The notes under the pieces were generated by a model. That model worked only from the letters and a program-made list of their open reading frames with translations. It was not told the origin of the DNA and made no database searches. The translations under genes were made by a program, and so were the position numbers. A DNA stretch of 64,000 nucleotides from Blastopirellula marina DSM 3645. Lineage in GTDB: Bacteria; Planctomycetota; Planctomycetia; Pirellulales; Pirellulaceae. Below are positions 1 to 7,984 of the stretch, one piece after another. Where the stretch lies: the NCBI RefSeq assembly GCF_000153105.1, contig NZ_CH672376.1, forward strand, positions 1,689,804-1,753,803, read 5' to 3'. Each line of letters starts with the position of its first letter. The stretch's first letter is position 1.

Positions 1-2
1 CA

Positions 3-77
3 AGCGAGGGAAATGCGTTTCGCTACTTCGATACGTACCGGAATAGCCGAGCGCATTTCCCTCGCTCGCGCTTCGGG
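3..77. repeat. REP-like inverted repeat, copy A
   Basis: A perfect 15-bp inverted repeat (3-17 against 52-66, arm AGCGAGGGAAATGCG) encloses 34 bp and is followed by a CGGGCTACG tail. On the minus strand it reads GTAGCCCGAAGCGCGAGCG and then the arm. It lies just downstream of the hemD-hemE stop. Related elements lie at 24156-24247 and 46609-46712, so this is a dispersed family rather than a private terminator. There is no T-run to support a terminator. Confidence 0.6.
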
Positions 78-97
78 CTACGAAGAGACGACGTTTC

Positions 98-2035
98 TTA
101 CTTCTTCGAGCTCATCTCATGCACCATGTCAACCAGCGCGATCGCGTTGTCGACTGGGGTTTGCTGTAGGATGCCGTGGCCGAGATTGAAGATGTGGCCT
201 GGTCGACCGGCTGCTTGATCGAGCACCTCTTTGGCGCGGCGGCGAATTTCGATCGGATCGGCTAACAGCGTGACCGGATCGAGGTTCCCTTGCACGGCGA
301 AGTTCTCGCCGATCGTGTTCCACGCGTCGGCGAGACCGATGCGCCAATCGACGCCGACCACAGCCGGGCCTGCTTCGGCCAACAGCGGCAATAGGGCTGG
401 ATTGCCGGTGGCGAAGTTGATGATCGGCGTTCCCGGCGTGATGCCGCCGATGATCTCTTTCATGTGGGGCAACAAATAGCGGCGATAGTCGGCCGGCGAT
501 AAGCAGCCTGCCCAAGAGTCGAAGATCTGCACGCACTGCGCGCCGGCGGCGATCTGAGCGTTGAGGTAAACGGTGATCGCGCGAACCAAGCGTTCCATCA
601 GCGCTCGCCAGGCGTCAGGATCGCGATACATCAGCGTCTTGGTATGCAGATAGGTGCGGCTGGCGCCACCTTCGATCGCGTAACTGGCCAGCGTGAAGGG
701 AGCGCCGGCGAACCCGATCACCGGAATATGCTCAGGCATGTCAGCGCGGGTTTGGCGAACGGTCTCCATGACGTAGTGAAGCGACTCGGCGCTTTCGAGT
801 TCGAGCACGCGATCGACGTCGGCGCTCTCCCGAACCGGGTTATGGATAACGGGGCCTTCACCTTGTGCGTATTCGAGATCGAGCCCCATCGGCTCTAGAA
901 TCGGCAGCAGATCCGAGAAGATAATCGCCGCGTCGACTCCCAGTTTGGTAACTGCGGTGCACATCACTTCGCTGCACAATTGCGGATTTTTGCAGAGTTC
1001 TAGGAAGGTCGTTTTGGCTCGCACTTCGCGATACTCGGCCATGTAGCGACCTGCTTGACGCATCATCCAGATCGGCGTCACGTCGGTCGGTTCGCGACGA
1101 CACGCTTTCATGAACGGACTGTCGTACCACTTGGCGGTGCGGGGATCGATGTTGGGCGTGCTGGCGGACAAAACGGCTCTCACTTGTTTTTTGCGAACGA
1201 GAATGTCGTGTGATTTTTCGGCCGCCGCGGCGACCAATGGACCCATCTTCGGATGAACCGGCTCGACATCGACCGGCAGGCCATATTCGCGCAATCGCTC
1301 GCTCATCGTCGGCCCCACCGAAGCGATCACGACCGTGCGCAGCGCCGCCATTAGCTCTTCTTTGCGGCGCTGTTGCTCGGCCAGCTTGAGCAAATGCGTC
1401 AATTGATTGGCCGAAGTGAACATCGCGACATCAATGTCGCCGCGAATGATCCGCTCTAGATTCATCGCCAGCGGCTGCGTATCGAGCGGTAAGTCCCAGT
1501 CGTAAACATGCAACTGGATCACTTCGGCGCCGCGCGCTTCCAGTCCGGCGATCAGGCTGGGATTGGGGACTCCGTATTCTTGCAGTCCGATTTTGAGATT
1601 AGCGATCGGAAACTCGGCGTCGAGCGTTTGCAGCAGCTCGCGCCAGGTGTTCGGTTCCGGCACGCGGATGCTCGGCGTCAGCCCTTCCGCTTTCATCGCG
1701 GCTAACGGCTTGGGGCCGCGCACGATGGTGGGAATGTCCGAAAGGGCGTTGAGAAATTGTTGGCGATCGACATGACGTTCGACGGCTTTCATCAGATGTT
1801 GAAAGCCGACCCCGGTCATAAAGATCACCGCGTCAATCTGGCCGGTGATGACATGGTTGGCGAAGTCGATCGCGTCCCGATTTTCGTCGAGCGGCACTTC
1901 GCGCATCGAAGGACTGACGAAAGCCTGACCGCCGAACTTTTCGATCAGCGAGGCCATCTCCGCTCCGCGGCGACTCTCGAACGAGGCGACGCGAAGTTGC
2001 TCAAAGTTGCTTTTTACCGTTGCCATCAATCCCAT
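98..2035 (-). CDS. hemDE: Fused uroporphyrinogen-III synthase / uroporphyrinogen decarboxylase (HemD-HemE)
   Basis: The protein should carry two consecutive steps of tetrapyrrole synthesis: cyclisation of hydroxymethylbilane to uroporphyrinogen III, then decarboxylation to coproporphyrinogen III, both cytoplasmic. Residues 1 to about 270 look like HemD (two-lobed, with segments such as IFMTGVGFQHL and MFTSANQLTHLL). Residues about 305-645 are HemE, with the PIWMMRQAGRYMAEYR signature (residues 321-336), the second signature GFAGAPFTLASY (441-452) and the catalytic Asp in FSDLLPI (Asp375). HemE alone is normally about 340-360 residues, so 645 fits a full fusion. A second in-frame ATG lies three codons downstream of the chosen start. 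The alkaline phosphatase gene lies 112 bp upstream on the same strand. The HemE half is certain. The HemD half is more divergent, as is usual for that family. Confidence 0.93.
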   Translation of the reverse strand: MGLMATVKSNFEQLRVASFESRRGAEMASLIEKFGGQAFVSPSMREVPLDENRDAIDFANHVITGQIDAVIFMTGVGFQHLMKAVERHVDRQQFLNALSDIPTIVRGPKPLAAMKAEGLTPSIRVPEPNTWRELLQTLDAEFPIANLKIGLQEYGVPNPSLIAGLEARGAEVIQLHVYDWDLPLDTQPLAMNLERIIRGDIDVAMFTSANQLTHLLKLAEQQRRKEELMAALRTVVIASVGPTMSERLREYGLPVDVEPVHPKMGPLVAAAAEKSHDILVRKKQVRAVLSASTPNIDPRTAKWYDSPFMKACRREPTDVTPIWMMRQAGRYMAEYREVRAKTTFLELCKNPQLCSEVMCTAVTKLGVDAAIIFSDLLPILEPMGLDLEYAQGEGPVIHNPVRESADVDRVLELESAESLHYVMETVRQTRADMPEHIPVIGFAGAPFTLASYAIEGGASRTYLHTKTLMYRDPDAWRALMERLVRAITVYLNAQIAAGAQCVQIFDSWAGCLSPADYRRYLLPHMKEIIGGITPGTPIINFATGNPALLPLLAEAGPAVVGVDWRIGLADAWNTIGENFAVQGNLDPVTLLADPIEIRRRAKEVLDQAAGRPGHIFNLGHGILQQTPVDNAIALVDMVHEMSSKK

Positions 2036-2073
2036 TCCCCGCGTTCAAGACGCTCTGGCGCAGACTATTGCGT

Positions 2074-2097
2074 GCGCGTACGCTCGATTGTACGCGC
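2074..2097. repeat. Intergenic hairpin between phoA-like gene and hemDE
   Basis: GCGCGTAC (2074-2081) and GTACGCGC (2090-2097) form a perfect 8-bp stem with an 8-nt loop. Neither side has a T-run, so it may be a processing or attenuation hairpin rather than an intrinsic terminator. Function is unknown. Confidence 0.35.
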
Positions 2098-2147
2098 AAC
2101 GGCGGACTTCGTCGTTGGGGGGGCCGAGACGAACGTTTGGCGAGAAT

Positions 2148-3824
2148 CTAGCGATTCTCGGGGCGGATCAGCAGTTCGGGCTTGTCCAAAAACATGTAGT
2201 GCCCGTGGTCGGCGGTGACGATCAAGACCGACTCATTCCAGTTGCTGTTTTGCTCAACCCAATCGGTGATCGCTTTCACCGCCGCGTCGCCGCTGTTCAC
2301 CGCTCCGACCGAAGCGTCCAAATTATTGGCGTGGTTCGCCCAGTCGACGTCGCCAGACTCGACCAACAGCCAGAAGCCTTTGTCGTTTTTCGAGAGGACT
2401 TCGATCGCCGCCCGCGTCATGTCGACCAGCGACGGATTTTCAGTCAAATCGGCTGGTTCATAGGCGATCAACTTTTTGGAGACGCCCAAGCCGGGATGAA
2501 AATCCCCTTCCGCCGAGCAAAACGGCAAGTGTCCAGCAGCATCGCCGCCCCCGCCAACTCCAAAGTAGCCGAGCAGTCGTTGCCCTGACTTGGCGGCTTC
2601 CGCCGCCGCGGCGGCCAGCACTTGCTTGCCATCGGCGCCGGTAGTGCGAGTCGCGACCACATACTTGCCGCCGTTTTCGACGTTTACCTTCTTCAAGTCA
2701 TCGTCGGCCAGGTACTTGTTGCCGCTGACGTAGTTTTCGCCTTGTCCTTTGTCGCTTGGATCGTTGACACCGTGCCCGGCGCCGATCACGACATCCAGAC
2801 CGCGCAGCGGCGTTTCGGGATTGCTGGCCGAGGGGAGCCCTAGCATGTCACGCGAGATGTCTTGATAGTCATTGCGCGAGACATTGTAGGCGTAGGCCGA
2901 AGCGGGAGTTGCGTGACTGATCGGCACGCTGGTGACTGCGCCGGCGACATATCCTTGTTCCTGGGCGAGATGGGCGATCGTCTTCGGACGCTCGCCGCGT
3001 GGGCCTACGCCGATCGCGGCGTTGTACGTCTTAATACCGCCCATCATGCTGGTGGCGCTGCTTGCCGAGTCGGTGTACGAATGTTTGACGCCATTCTTGG
3101 TGCTCGATTTGCCAATCAAGTACAGGATGTCGGTCGGCTGATCCCAGGGCGCCGATCCCGCTTGCGTAAAGTCGTATCCGCCAAAGAGTCCGCCGCCGGA
3201 ATTTTTCACGATTTGCTTGTTGACATCAACGTCAGCGTCGTCACAGAAGGGGCTGGTCACCATTAACCCGAATTGGGTCGTTCCGTCCGCTTGGTATTCC
3301 TGAAAGTGCGTTCCCCGGCCGCGGCCTGCGGTGTAAGGAATCTCTTGCGTATTCCAGATCGCGGCGGCTTGGGTCGTTTGCCAGTCCATGCCGTCGAACA
3401 CGACCAAAAAGATATTCTTTTTGCCAGCGTCGAGCGCCGCTTTCTGCAGATCAAAGATGTTGGTTTGATCCATGTAGTCAGCGGCCGGATTGAGCGTCGC
3501 TTCGGTCGGCTTGCCGTAGACGCCGCGTAACTTGTTTTCGCTACGGTAGACGCTGTTCTCGCCGATGTAGCTGTTCAAATCGATCCCGCCAGGCTGTCCT
3601 TTGGTTCCAAAAGAATAGACCGGAATCAGACGATTCGAATGGGATGTCCACGAACTGTATTTGTCCGCTTTGGGGCCCCAGTGAGCGACATCACTATGTC
3701 CGGTCGAAATCCCTTGGTCTTGGAGTTGATGCAGGTAATCGCCGCCCAGAGCGGTCGAAGCGATCATGCCTAGCAGAAACGAGATCAATACAGCGAATAG
3801 TTTGCGACTCAAAGCAACACCCAA
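2148..3824 (-). CDS. Alkaline phosphatase, PhoA family, secreted
   Basis: This is a phosphomonoesterase of the alkaline phosphatase superfamily, exported for phosphate scavenging. A signal peptide covers about residues 1-27 (hydrophobic core LFAVLISFLLGMIASTA, cleavage near LGG). The nucleophile motif TDSASSAT spans residues 251-258 with Ser253 as the likely nucleophile. Metal-binding segments follow: VFDGMDWQ (142-149), ESGDVDWANHANN (489-501) and the distal TADHGH (536-541). The 558-residue length is above the roughly 450-500 of E. coli PhoA but ordinary for planctomycete and marine homologues. The C-terminus stops soon after the ADHG motif. No Pho box is recognisable upstream. Family is sure; substrate range is not. 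Confidence 0.9.
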   Translation of the reverse strand: MGVALSRKLFAVLISFLLGMIASTALGGDYLHQLQDQGISTGHSDVAHWGPKADKYSSWTSHSNRLIPVYSFGTKGQPGGIDLNSYIGENSVYRSENKLRGVYGKPTEATLNPAADYMDQTNIFDLQKAALDAGKKNIFLVVFDGMDWQTTQAAAIWNTQEIPYTAGRGRGTHFQEYQADGTTQFGLMVTSPFCDDADVDVNKQIVKNSGGGLFGGYDFTQAGSAPWDQPTDILYLIGKSSTKNGVKHSYTDSASSATSMMGGIKTYNAAIGVGPRGERPKTIAHLAQEQGYVAGAVTSVPISHATPASAYAYNVSRNDYQDISRDMLGLPSASNPETPLRGLDVVIGAGHGVNDPSDKGQGENYVSGNKYLADDDLKKVNVENGGKYVVATRTTGADGKQVLAAAAAEAAKSGQRLLGYFGVGGGGDAAGHLPFCSAEGDFHPGLGVSKKLIAYEPADLTENPSLVDMTRAAIEVLSKNDKGFWLLVESGDVDWANHANNLDASVGAVNSGDAAVKAITDWVEQNSNWNESVLIVTADHGHYMFLDKPELLIRPENR

Positions 3825-4165
3825 GGCTGGACATGGAGGGGACGAAGGTTAGGAATGGAACCGGAAATTATAGTTGGGCAAACTTTACCGGGAATCGCCT
3901 GAGTGGGCGAAATGCAGATTCTGTACGAAGAAATCGGCCTCATTTCGTGAAGATTCGAGTTGGCATCCGGTAAAGTAGATCGACGGTGGGGGAAGGCGCG
4001 ACGCCTGAAATTGTCTACGGAAAAAACCGTAGTGCGGGCTTTGTCGGCGCGCCAGATCGTTGACCGATATCGAGCAGCCCCCTAACATAAGGTCGTAAAC
4101 AGTCAACGACTTGCGTCGAACTGCTCATCCGTTCTTGCGCGGCATTTTTCCCCCTCCGCACCCTC
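3825..4165. other. Intergenic region, no gene recognised
   Basis: These 341 bp separate divergent genes: the alkaline phosphatase on the minus strand and the VWA operon on the plus strand. They must hold both promoters, but I see no convincing -35/-10 pair and no Shine-Dalgarno before the VWA gene. A short minus-strand open frame (3885-4106) has no start context or recognisable protein features and is not called. Confidence 0.5.
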
Positions 4166-5206
4166 ATGCAGCTATCCTGCTTTTATTGCGGCAACGTTCT
4201 GCGTGCCACCGCCGACCAGTTGGGAGGCGAGATCGTTTGCCCTCACTGTCATAAGGTGGTGCGGCTCCCCGAAGCCGAGACCTTGGCGCCGGACGAACCT
4301 CATCCAGAGGGCTCTCTATTTCACTCCTGGGTGAATGACGGAATCTCCGGCTTTATTTCGTTCATCGTGCATGCCGGGCTGTTGATCCTGTTCGCGTCGG
4401 TGACCTGCAACTTTCAATCGGCGACTTCCGGCGATGGGGTCGATGTGCTGATCGGCGATATGCCCGAGGTCAGTCTCGATGATTCGGGGGGCGAAACGCT
4501 GGATACGGTCGCCGCCGCCAGCGAAGTCTCGGAAACGGTCGAGGTCGACGAACTTCTGAACGAAGTCGCACCTCCCAGCGCCGAGCCGACCGATATCGGC
4601 GAGCTGATTGACACGGCGGCACTGACCCCCAGCGGCGCGATGGGGGGCGGGATCGGTTCGCTCTCGACGATCGGAGGAGGGGGGAGCGGCGTCGGCGCCG
4701 GAGCTTCGTTCATGGGCTTGCGAGCCGCTGGCCGCCGGTTTTGCATCATTGCCGACTGTTCGGGGTCGATGTCTGGCGTCAAGCTTGACTATGTCAAAGA
4801 AGAGATTCTAGAAACGGTCTCCAGCTTGCCGCGCGAAGCGCAGTTTCAAGTCATCTTCTTCCAGTCCCAAGCGGTTCCTTTTCCACAAAAAGGTTGGCGA
4901 CATCCGAAACGTGATTTCAATGCGTTGTCCGAATGGCTGAAAACGGTGGGGCCTGCCGGCGGAACAAATCCGTTGCCGGCGTTTGAGATCGCGTTGAAGT
5001 TCTCACCGCGCCCCGACGCGGTCTTCTTTATGACCGACGGTTTATTTGACGACAATGTCGTGGGCGAAGTGAAACGACAGAACGACCTGAGCGAGCCGAA
5101 AGTCAAAGTCCACGCGATTTCGTTCATGGATCGCAGCGCCGAACCGCTGATGCGACAAATCGCCGGCGAATCAGGAGGGGAGTATCGCCATGTTCAGGCG
5201 TTCTAG
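4166..5206 (+). CDS. Zinc-ribbon, membrane-anchored VWA-domain protein with TonB/TolA-like anchor
   Basis: The N-terminus is a zinc ribbon (CxxC at Cys5/Cys8 and Cys25/Cys28). One membrane helix follows (about 61-81), then an acidic, Gly-rich linker (85-185) and a von Willebrand factor A domain (about 188-346). The VWA has an intact MIDAS: D197-C-S-G-S201, a Thr in GGTNP (Thr267) and Asp291 in MTDG. The helix contains S65-F-I-V-H69, the Ser-x3-His spacing seen in the energised anchors of TonB and TolA, and is followed by LL. The predicted topology is zinc ribbon in the cytoplasm and VWA in the periplasm. It opens an operon with ExbB and two ExbDs and overlaps the next gene by 17 nt. I infer it is the TonB/TolA-like moving part of that motor. 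The family is not named in my knowledge. Confidence 0.85.
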   Translation: MQLSCFYCGNVLRATADQLGGEIVCPHCHKVVRLPEAETLAPDEPHPEGSLFHSWVNDGISGFISFIVHAGLLILFASVTCNFQSATSGDGVDVLIGDMPEVSLDDSGGETLDTVAAASEVSETVEVDELLNEVAPPSAEPTDIGELIDTAALTPSGAMGGGIGSLSTIGGGGSGVGAGASFMGLRAAGRRFCIIADCSGSMSGVKLDYVKEEILETVSSLPREAQFQVIFFQSQAVPFPQKGWRHPKRDFNALSEWLKTVGPAGGTNPLPAFEIALKFSPRPDAVFFMTDGLFDDNVVGEVKRQNDLSEPKVKVHAISFMDRSAEPLMRQIAGESGGEYRHVQAF

Positions 5207-6314
5207 CGGCGGCCGATTGCTTGCAATCATCGCTGCGCCCCTCTTCACGTTGTGGCTGGCCGCGCCGGTTTGCGCCGATCGGTTGATATTGCGCAACCTG
5301 GAAATCCTTAACAACGTCAAAGTGTTGTCTCTTGACGAAGATGGGGTCAACGTCGATGGCCAGGGGATCATCGGTTGGGATCAGATCGAACGCGGGGCCG
5401 TCGGCCTGAAGCAGGATCAATTTGACAAGCGGCTCCAAGATTTGGGGGGACCGCTCTTTCGTTTGCGGCAACGTCTGAGCGTGGGAGACTATGTCGGTTT
5501 GGCGGAACAAGCGGAAGCGTTGTTTCCGATCTACGCCGAGCGGAATAGCGAGACCGCCTATCTCGTCTGCCAAGCGACCATGTGGAGTCGACAAGCGTCC
5601 GGACGTCCGGCGGCGGCGTTGGAGGCTTATTTTCGCAGCTTGAAAATGTTGCGAGGCAAAGCGGGCCTGATCGGCACGCTGCCGGGAGAGCGCAAGCTAA
5701 GTTTTGACGCGGCGACTGGATTATCTCCCGAACTAGAGCCGATCTTCTTTGATGTCGAAGAGGCGAAAGCGGCGCTTCCCCGCGTCAAAGCGGCGGCTCA
5801 AGATTTGCAAACGCCGCTGCCGCAAGCGACGTTCATCTATGTTGGCTCGTTGGCGATCGCGGCCGGCGACATGCAGTTGGCGGACAAGTCGTTTGAAAAC
5901 CTCCGAGCTGACAACGCGCTGATTTCTGATTGGCGCGTGATCGCGCCCGCGTTGCGAGATTTGGCTCGCGGCGAAGAGGATCAGGTCATTGTGCAGATCG
6001 AAGCACGCTTGCCCGGCATGCATCCTTTTAATCAAAGCATCGCTCACTATTTGCTAGGGAACGCGCGCATCGCGGATGGGATGCAATCGGCCGTCCAGCG
6101 GGGAGTGCTGGACCTGATGTATGTTCCGGCGATCGAAGGAACCCAGCGGTCTGAACTCTCGGCGGCCGCGTTGTATCAATCGCTGACCGCACTGCAAAAA
6201 GCAGGCGAAACGAGTCAAGCGGCGAGTCTGCGCAAAGAAATTTTAGAAAACTACAGCGGCGCGTATTTCGGACAACGGCTGCGAGAGCAAATCAATCGCG
6301 GCGAGGATCATTGA
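5190..6314 (+). CDS. Secreted/periplasmic protein of the VWA-ExbBD operon, unknown function
   Basis: This 374-residue protein begins with a signal peptide (MFRRSSGGRLLAIIAAPLF, cleavage near VCADRL). After it comes a short beta-rich stretch that resembles the start of the 307-residue protein encoded at the other end of the operon: both begin with a recognition-like segment in which a sequence feature is read out as DRLILRNLE or VVLVRGES. Helical, TPR-like content follows (about 95-374, with repeated aalaaGd and aDkSFE patterns). Its start lies inside the VWA gene (17-nt overlap) and the gap to exbB is 9 nt, so translation is probably coupled. No catalytic motif is seen. A periplasmic partner or scaffold is plausible. 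Confidence 0.75.
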   Translation: MFRRSSGGRLLAIIAAPLFTLWLAAPVCADRLILRNLEILNNVKVLSLDEDGVNVDGQGIIGWDQIERGAVGLKQDQFDKRLQDLGGPLFRLRQRLSVGDYVGLAEQAEALFPIYAERNSETAYLVCQATMWSRQASGRPAAALEAYFRSLKMLRGKAGLIGTLPGERKLSFDAATGLSPELEPIFFDVEEAKAALPRVKAAAQDLQTPLPQATFIYVGSLAIAAGDMQLADKSFENLRADNALISDWRVIAPALRDLARGEEDQVIVQIEARLPGMHPFNQSIAHYLLGNARIADGMQSAVQRGVLDLMYVPAIEGTQRSELSAAALYQSLTALQKAGETSQAASLRKEILENYSGAYFGQRLREQINRGEDH

Positions 6315-6323
6315 GGAAATAAC

Positions 6324-7115
6324 ATGAGACGCACCATCGGAATCCGCGCCATATTGGCGTATTCGTTCGTCTTGCTGGTCGGGACCTACAGCATGACGCT
6401 GTTGGCGCAAGACGGCCCGCCGGCGGGCGAAACGCTGACCGTGGAAGAATCGGTCGAAACGCCGACCGAAGAGAACACCCCGCAACGGACCTTGTTGGAT
6501 ACGCTGATGGATGGCGGAGTGGTCGGTGCATTGATCGGCGTCTTGTCGATCGTCGCGGTCGGTTTTATCGTCGAGCATTTTCTCTCGATTCGCAAAGATG
6601 TCTTGATGCCGGAAGATATCGCGATCAGTCTCAGCGACTTGGTCGAAGAGGGGAAAATCGATGAAGCGATCGAAGTTTGTCAGCATCCCGGCAGTCGCAG
6701 CTTGTTGGCTTACGTCGTCGAATCGGGCCTGACCCGCTATCGCAGTTCAGAATTTGGTTTCGCCGAATACAAAGCGGCGGTCGAAGAAGCCGGCGAAGAG
6801 CAAACCGGCCAGCTGTACCGCAAAATCGAAGTGCTCGGCCTGATTGGTCAAATCGCGCCGATGTTGGGGCTGACCGGCACCGTGCTCGGCATGATCAACG
6901 CGTTCAATACGATCGCCGCAACCGACGGCGCACCGAAGCCGGCCGAATTAGCCGAGGCGATCGGCCAGGCGCTGGTGACAACGCTGTTGGGCCTGGTCGT
7001 CGCGATTCCGGCGATGGTCGCCTATAGCTTTTTCGGCAACCGGATCGACTCGCTCGTTTCCGAAGCCGGCAAACGGGTCGAGCAGATTTTGACCCCGCTC
7101 GGTCGTCGCCGCTAA
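6324..7115 (+). CDS. exbB: MotA/TolQ/ExbB proton channel family protein
   Basis: This is the channel subunit of a proton-motive-force motor, in the inner membrane. It has an N-terminal signal-like segment (about 1-28), a periplasmic linker rich in Glu and Pro, then three helices: about 62-88 (VVGALIGVLSIVAVGFIVEH), 168-197 with the conserved IAPMLGLTGTVLGMI segment, and 212-237 (ALVTTLLGLVVAIPAMVAY). The last two carry the conserved Thr/Gly/Pro residues of the family. The cleavable-looking N-terminal segment before helix 1 is typical of ExbB variants with an extended N-terminus. The two ExbD genes follow directly (14-nt gap), so a complete ExbB-ExbD stator is encoded. What it drives is inferred only from neighbours. 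Confidence 0.93.
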   Translation: MRRTIGIRAILAYSFVLLVGTYSMTLLAQDGPPAGETLTVEESVETPTEENTPQRTLLDTLMDGGVVGALIGVLSIVAVGFIVEHFLSIRKDVLMPEDIAISLSDLVEEGKIDEAIEVCQHPGSRSLLAYVVESGLTRYRSSEFGFAEYKAAVEEAGEEQTGQLYRKIEVLGLIGQIAPMLGLTGTVLGMINAFNTIAATDGAPKPAELAEAIGQALVTTLLGLVVAIPAMVAYSFFGNRIDSLVSEAGKRVEQILTPLGRRR

Positions 7116-7129
7116 CAGGAGCGATCGCC

Positions 7130-7546
7130 GTGAGGCTCTGTAAAAGTCGAAATCGTCATTTGCCCGAGATGAACATCACGCCGATGATTGACGTGGTGTT
7201 TCTGCTATTGATCTTTTTTGTCACCGTGACCCAAGTCTCGCAGGCGAATCGCGAACAATTGCAATTGCCGAAACAAGCAGGCGAAAAGGATCAAGATCGC
7301 TCGACATTAACGATCAACATTGATCGCCCTGGTCGAATGACCGTCGGCGGAGTCGCCGTCGATCGAGCCGATCTCGCGACGATCGTCGCCGCCGAGCTGG
7401 AAAAGGTAGGGGGAGACCCGCGCCAGCTGAAGATTTTGGTTCGCATGGATCAAGGGGCGCAAAGCCGTGCGATCAATCAATTGGTGGAACAATTCGAACA
7501 GTTTGACGTAAAGCTTGTGGAACTCGCCGTCGAAACGCCGCAGTAA
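7130..7546 (+). CDS. exbD: ExbD/TolR family biopolymer transport protein (first copy)
   Basis: This 138-residue bitopic inner-membrane protein starts with GTG, preceded by the purine-rich CAGGAGCGA. It has a short cytoplasmic segment, one helix (about 18-38, IDVVFLLLIFFVTVTQV) with the conserved proton-carrying Asp21 in NITPMIDVVF, and a periplasmic domain of about 95 residues. Fourteen nucleotides separate it from exbB and 12 from the second exbD. It is the first of two non-identical ExbD proteins, an arrangement also found in the one-TolQ/two-TolR gliding motor of Myxococcus (AglR, AglQ, AglS). Confidence 0.93.
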   Translation: MRLCKSRNRHLPEMNITPMIDVVFLLLIFFVTVTQVSQANREQLQLPKQAGEKDQDRSTLTINIDRPGRMTVGGVAVDRADLATIVAAELEKVGGDPRQLKILVRMDQGAQSRAINQLVEQFEQFDVKLVELAVETPQ

Positions 7547-7558
7547 AAGGAACGCCAG

Positions 7559-7984
7559 GTGAGACTTAGCGCCCATCGCACGACGCGCGACAAAAAGATC
7601 GACTTAAACATGACGAGCATGATTGACGTCGTGTTTTTGCTGTTGATTTTTTTCATCGTGACGGCCAGCTTTACGCCCACCGAACGGCGATTGGACATTG
7701 CGGTCCAGTCGGCCAATCCAGCGGCGGCGCAAGCGAGCGACTTTGATCCGGCGATCGTCGAAGTGACGGCGACCGACGGCGGCTTCGGCTATCAGCTGGG
7801 CAGTCGCACTTTTTCGAACCAGGAAGATTTGGAAGAAGTCTTGATCGCGTTTCCTGACAAATCGTCTCCCGCGATTGTGCGCGGTCAGGACGAAGCCCCC
7901 TATGGCATGGTTTCGGCGGCGATCCAAGCATGCAAGAATGCCGGTTTTCACGGAGTACGCTATCAGCCGCTTACCAGCAAGTAG
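7559..7984 (+). CDS. exbD: ExbD/TolR family protein (second copy)
   Basis: This 141-residue ExbD/TolR protein starts with GTG. Its single helix has the conserved Asp23 in NMTSMIDVVFLLLIFF, followed by a periplasmic domain unlike that of the first copy in sequence (TPTERRLDIAVQS onward). Both copies keep the charged membrane residue, so both could take part in proton transfer, perhaps as a heterodimer. The gene for the TPR protein begins inside its 3' end, which implies coupled translation. Confidence 0.93.
   Translation: MRLSAHRTTRDKKIDLNMTSMIDVVFLLLIFFIVTASFTPTERRLDIAVQSANPAAAQASDFDPAIVEVTATDGGFGYQLGSRTFSNQEDLEEVLIAFPDKSSPAIVRGQDEAPYGMVSAAIQACKNAGFHGVRYQPLTSK

Noticed and set aside
3885-4106. 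Short minus-strand open frame of 73 codons between phosphatase and VWA genes
   Set aside because: No start context, no recognisable composition or motif, and it lies in a divergent promoter region.
7875-7937. Upstream start for the TPR protein
   Set aside because: It lies well inside the second exbD; the ATG at 7938 gives a normal signal peptide.
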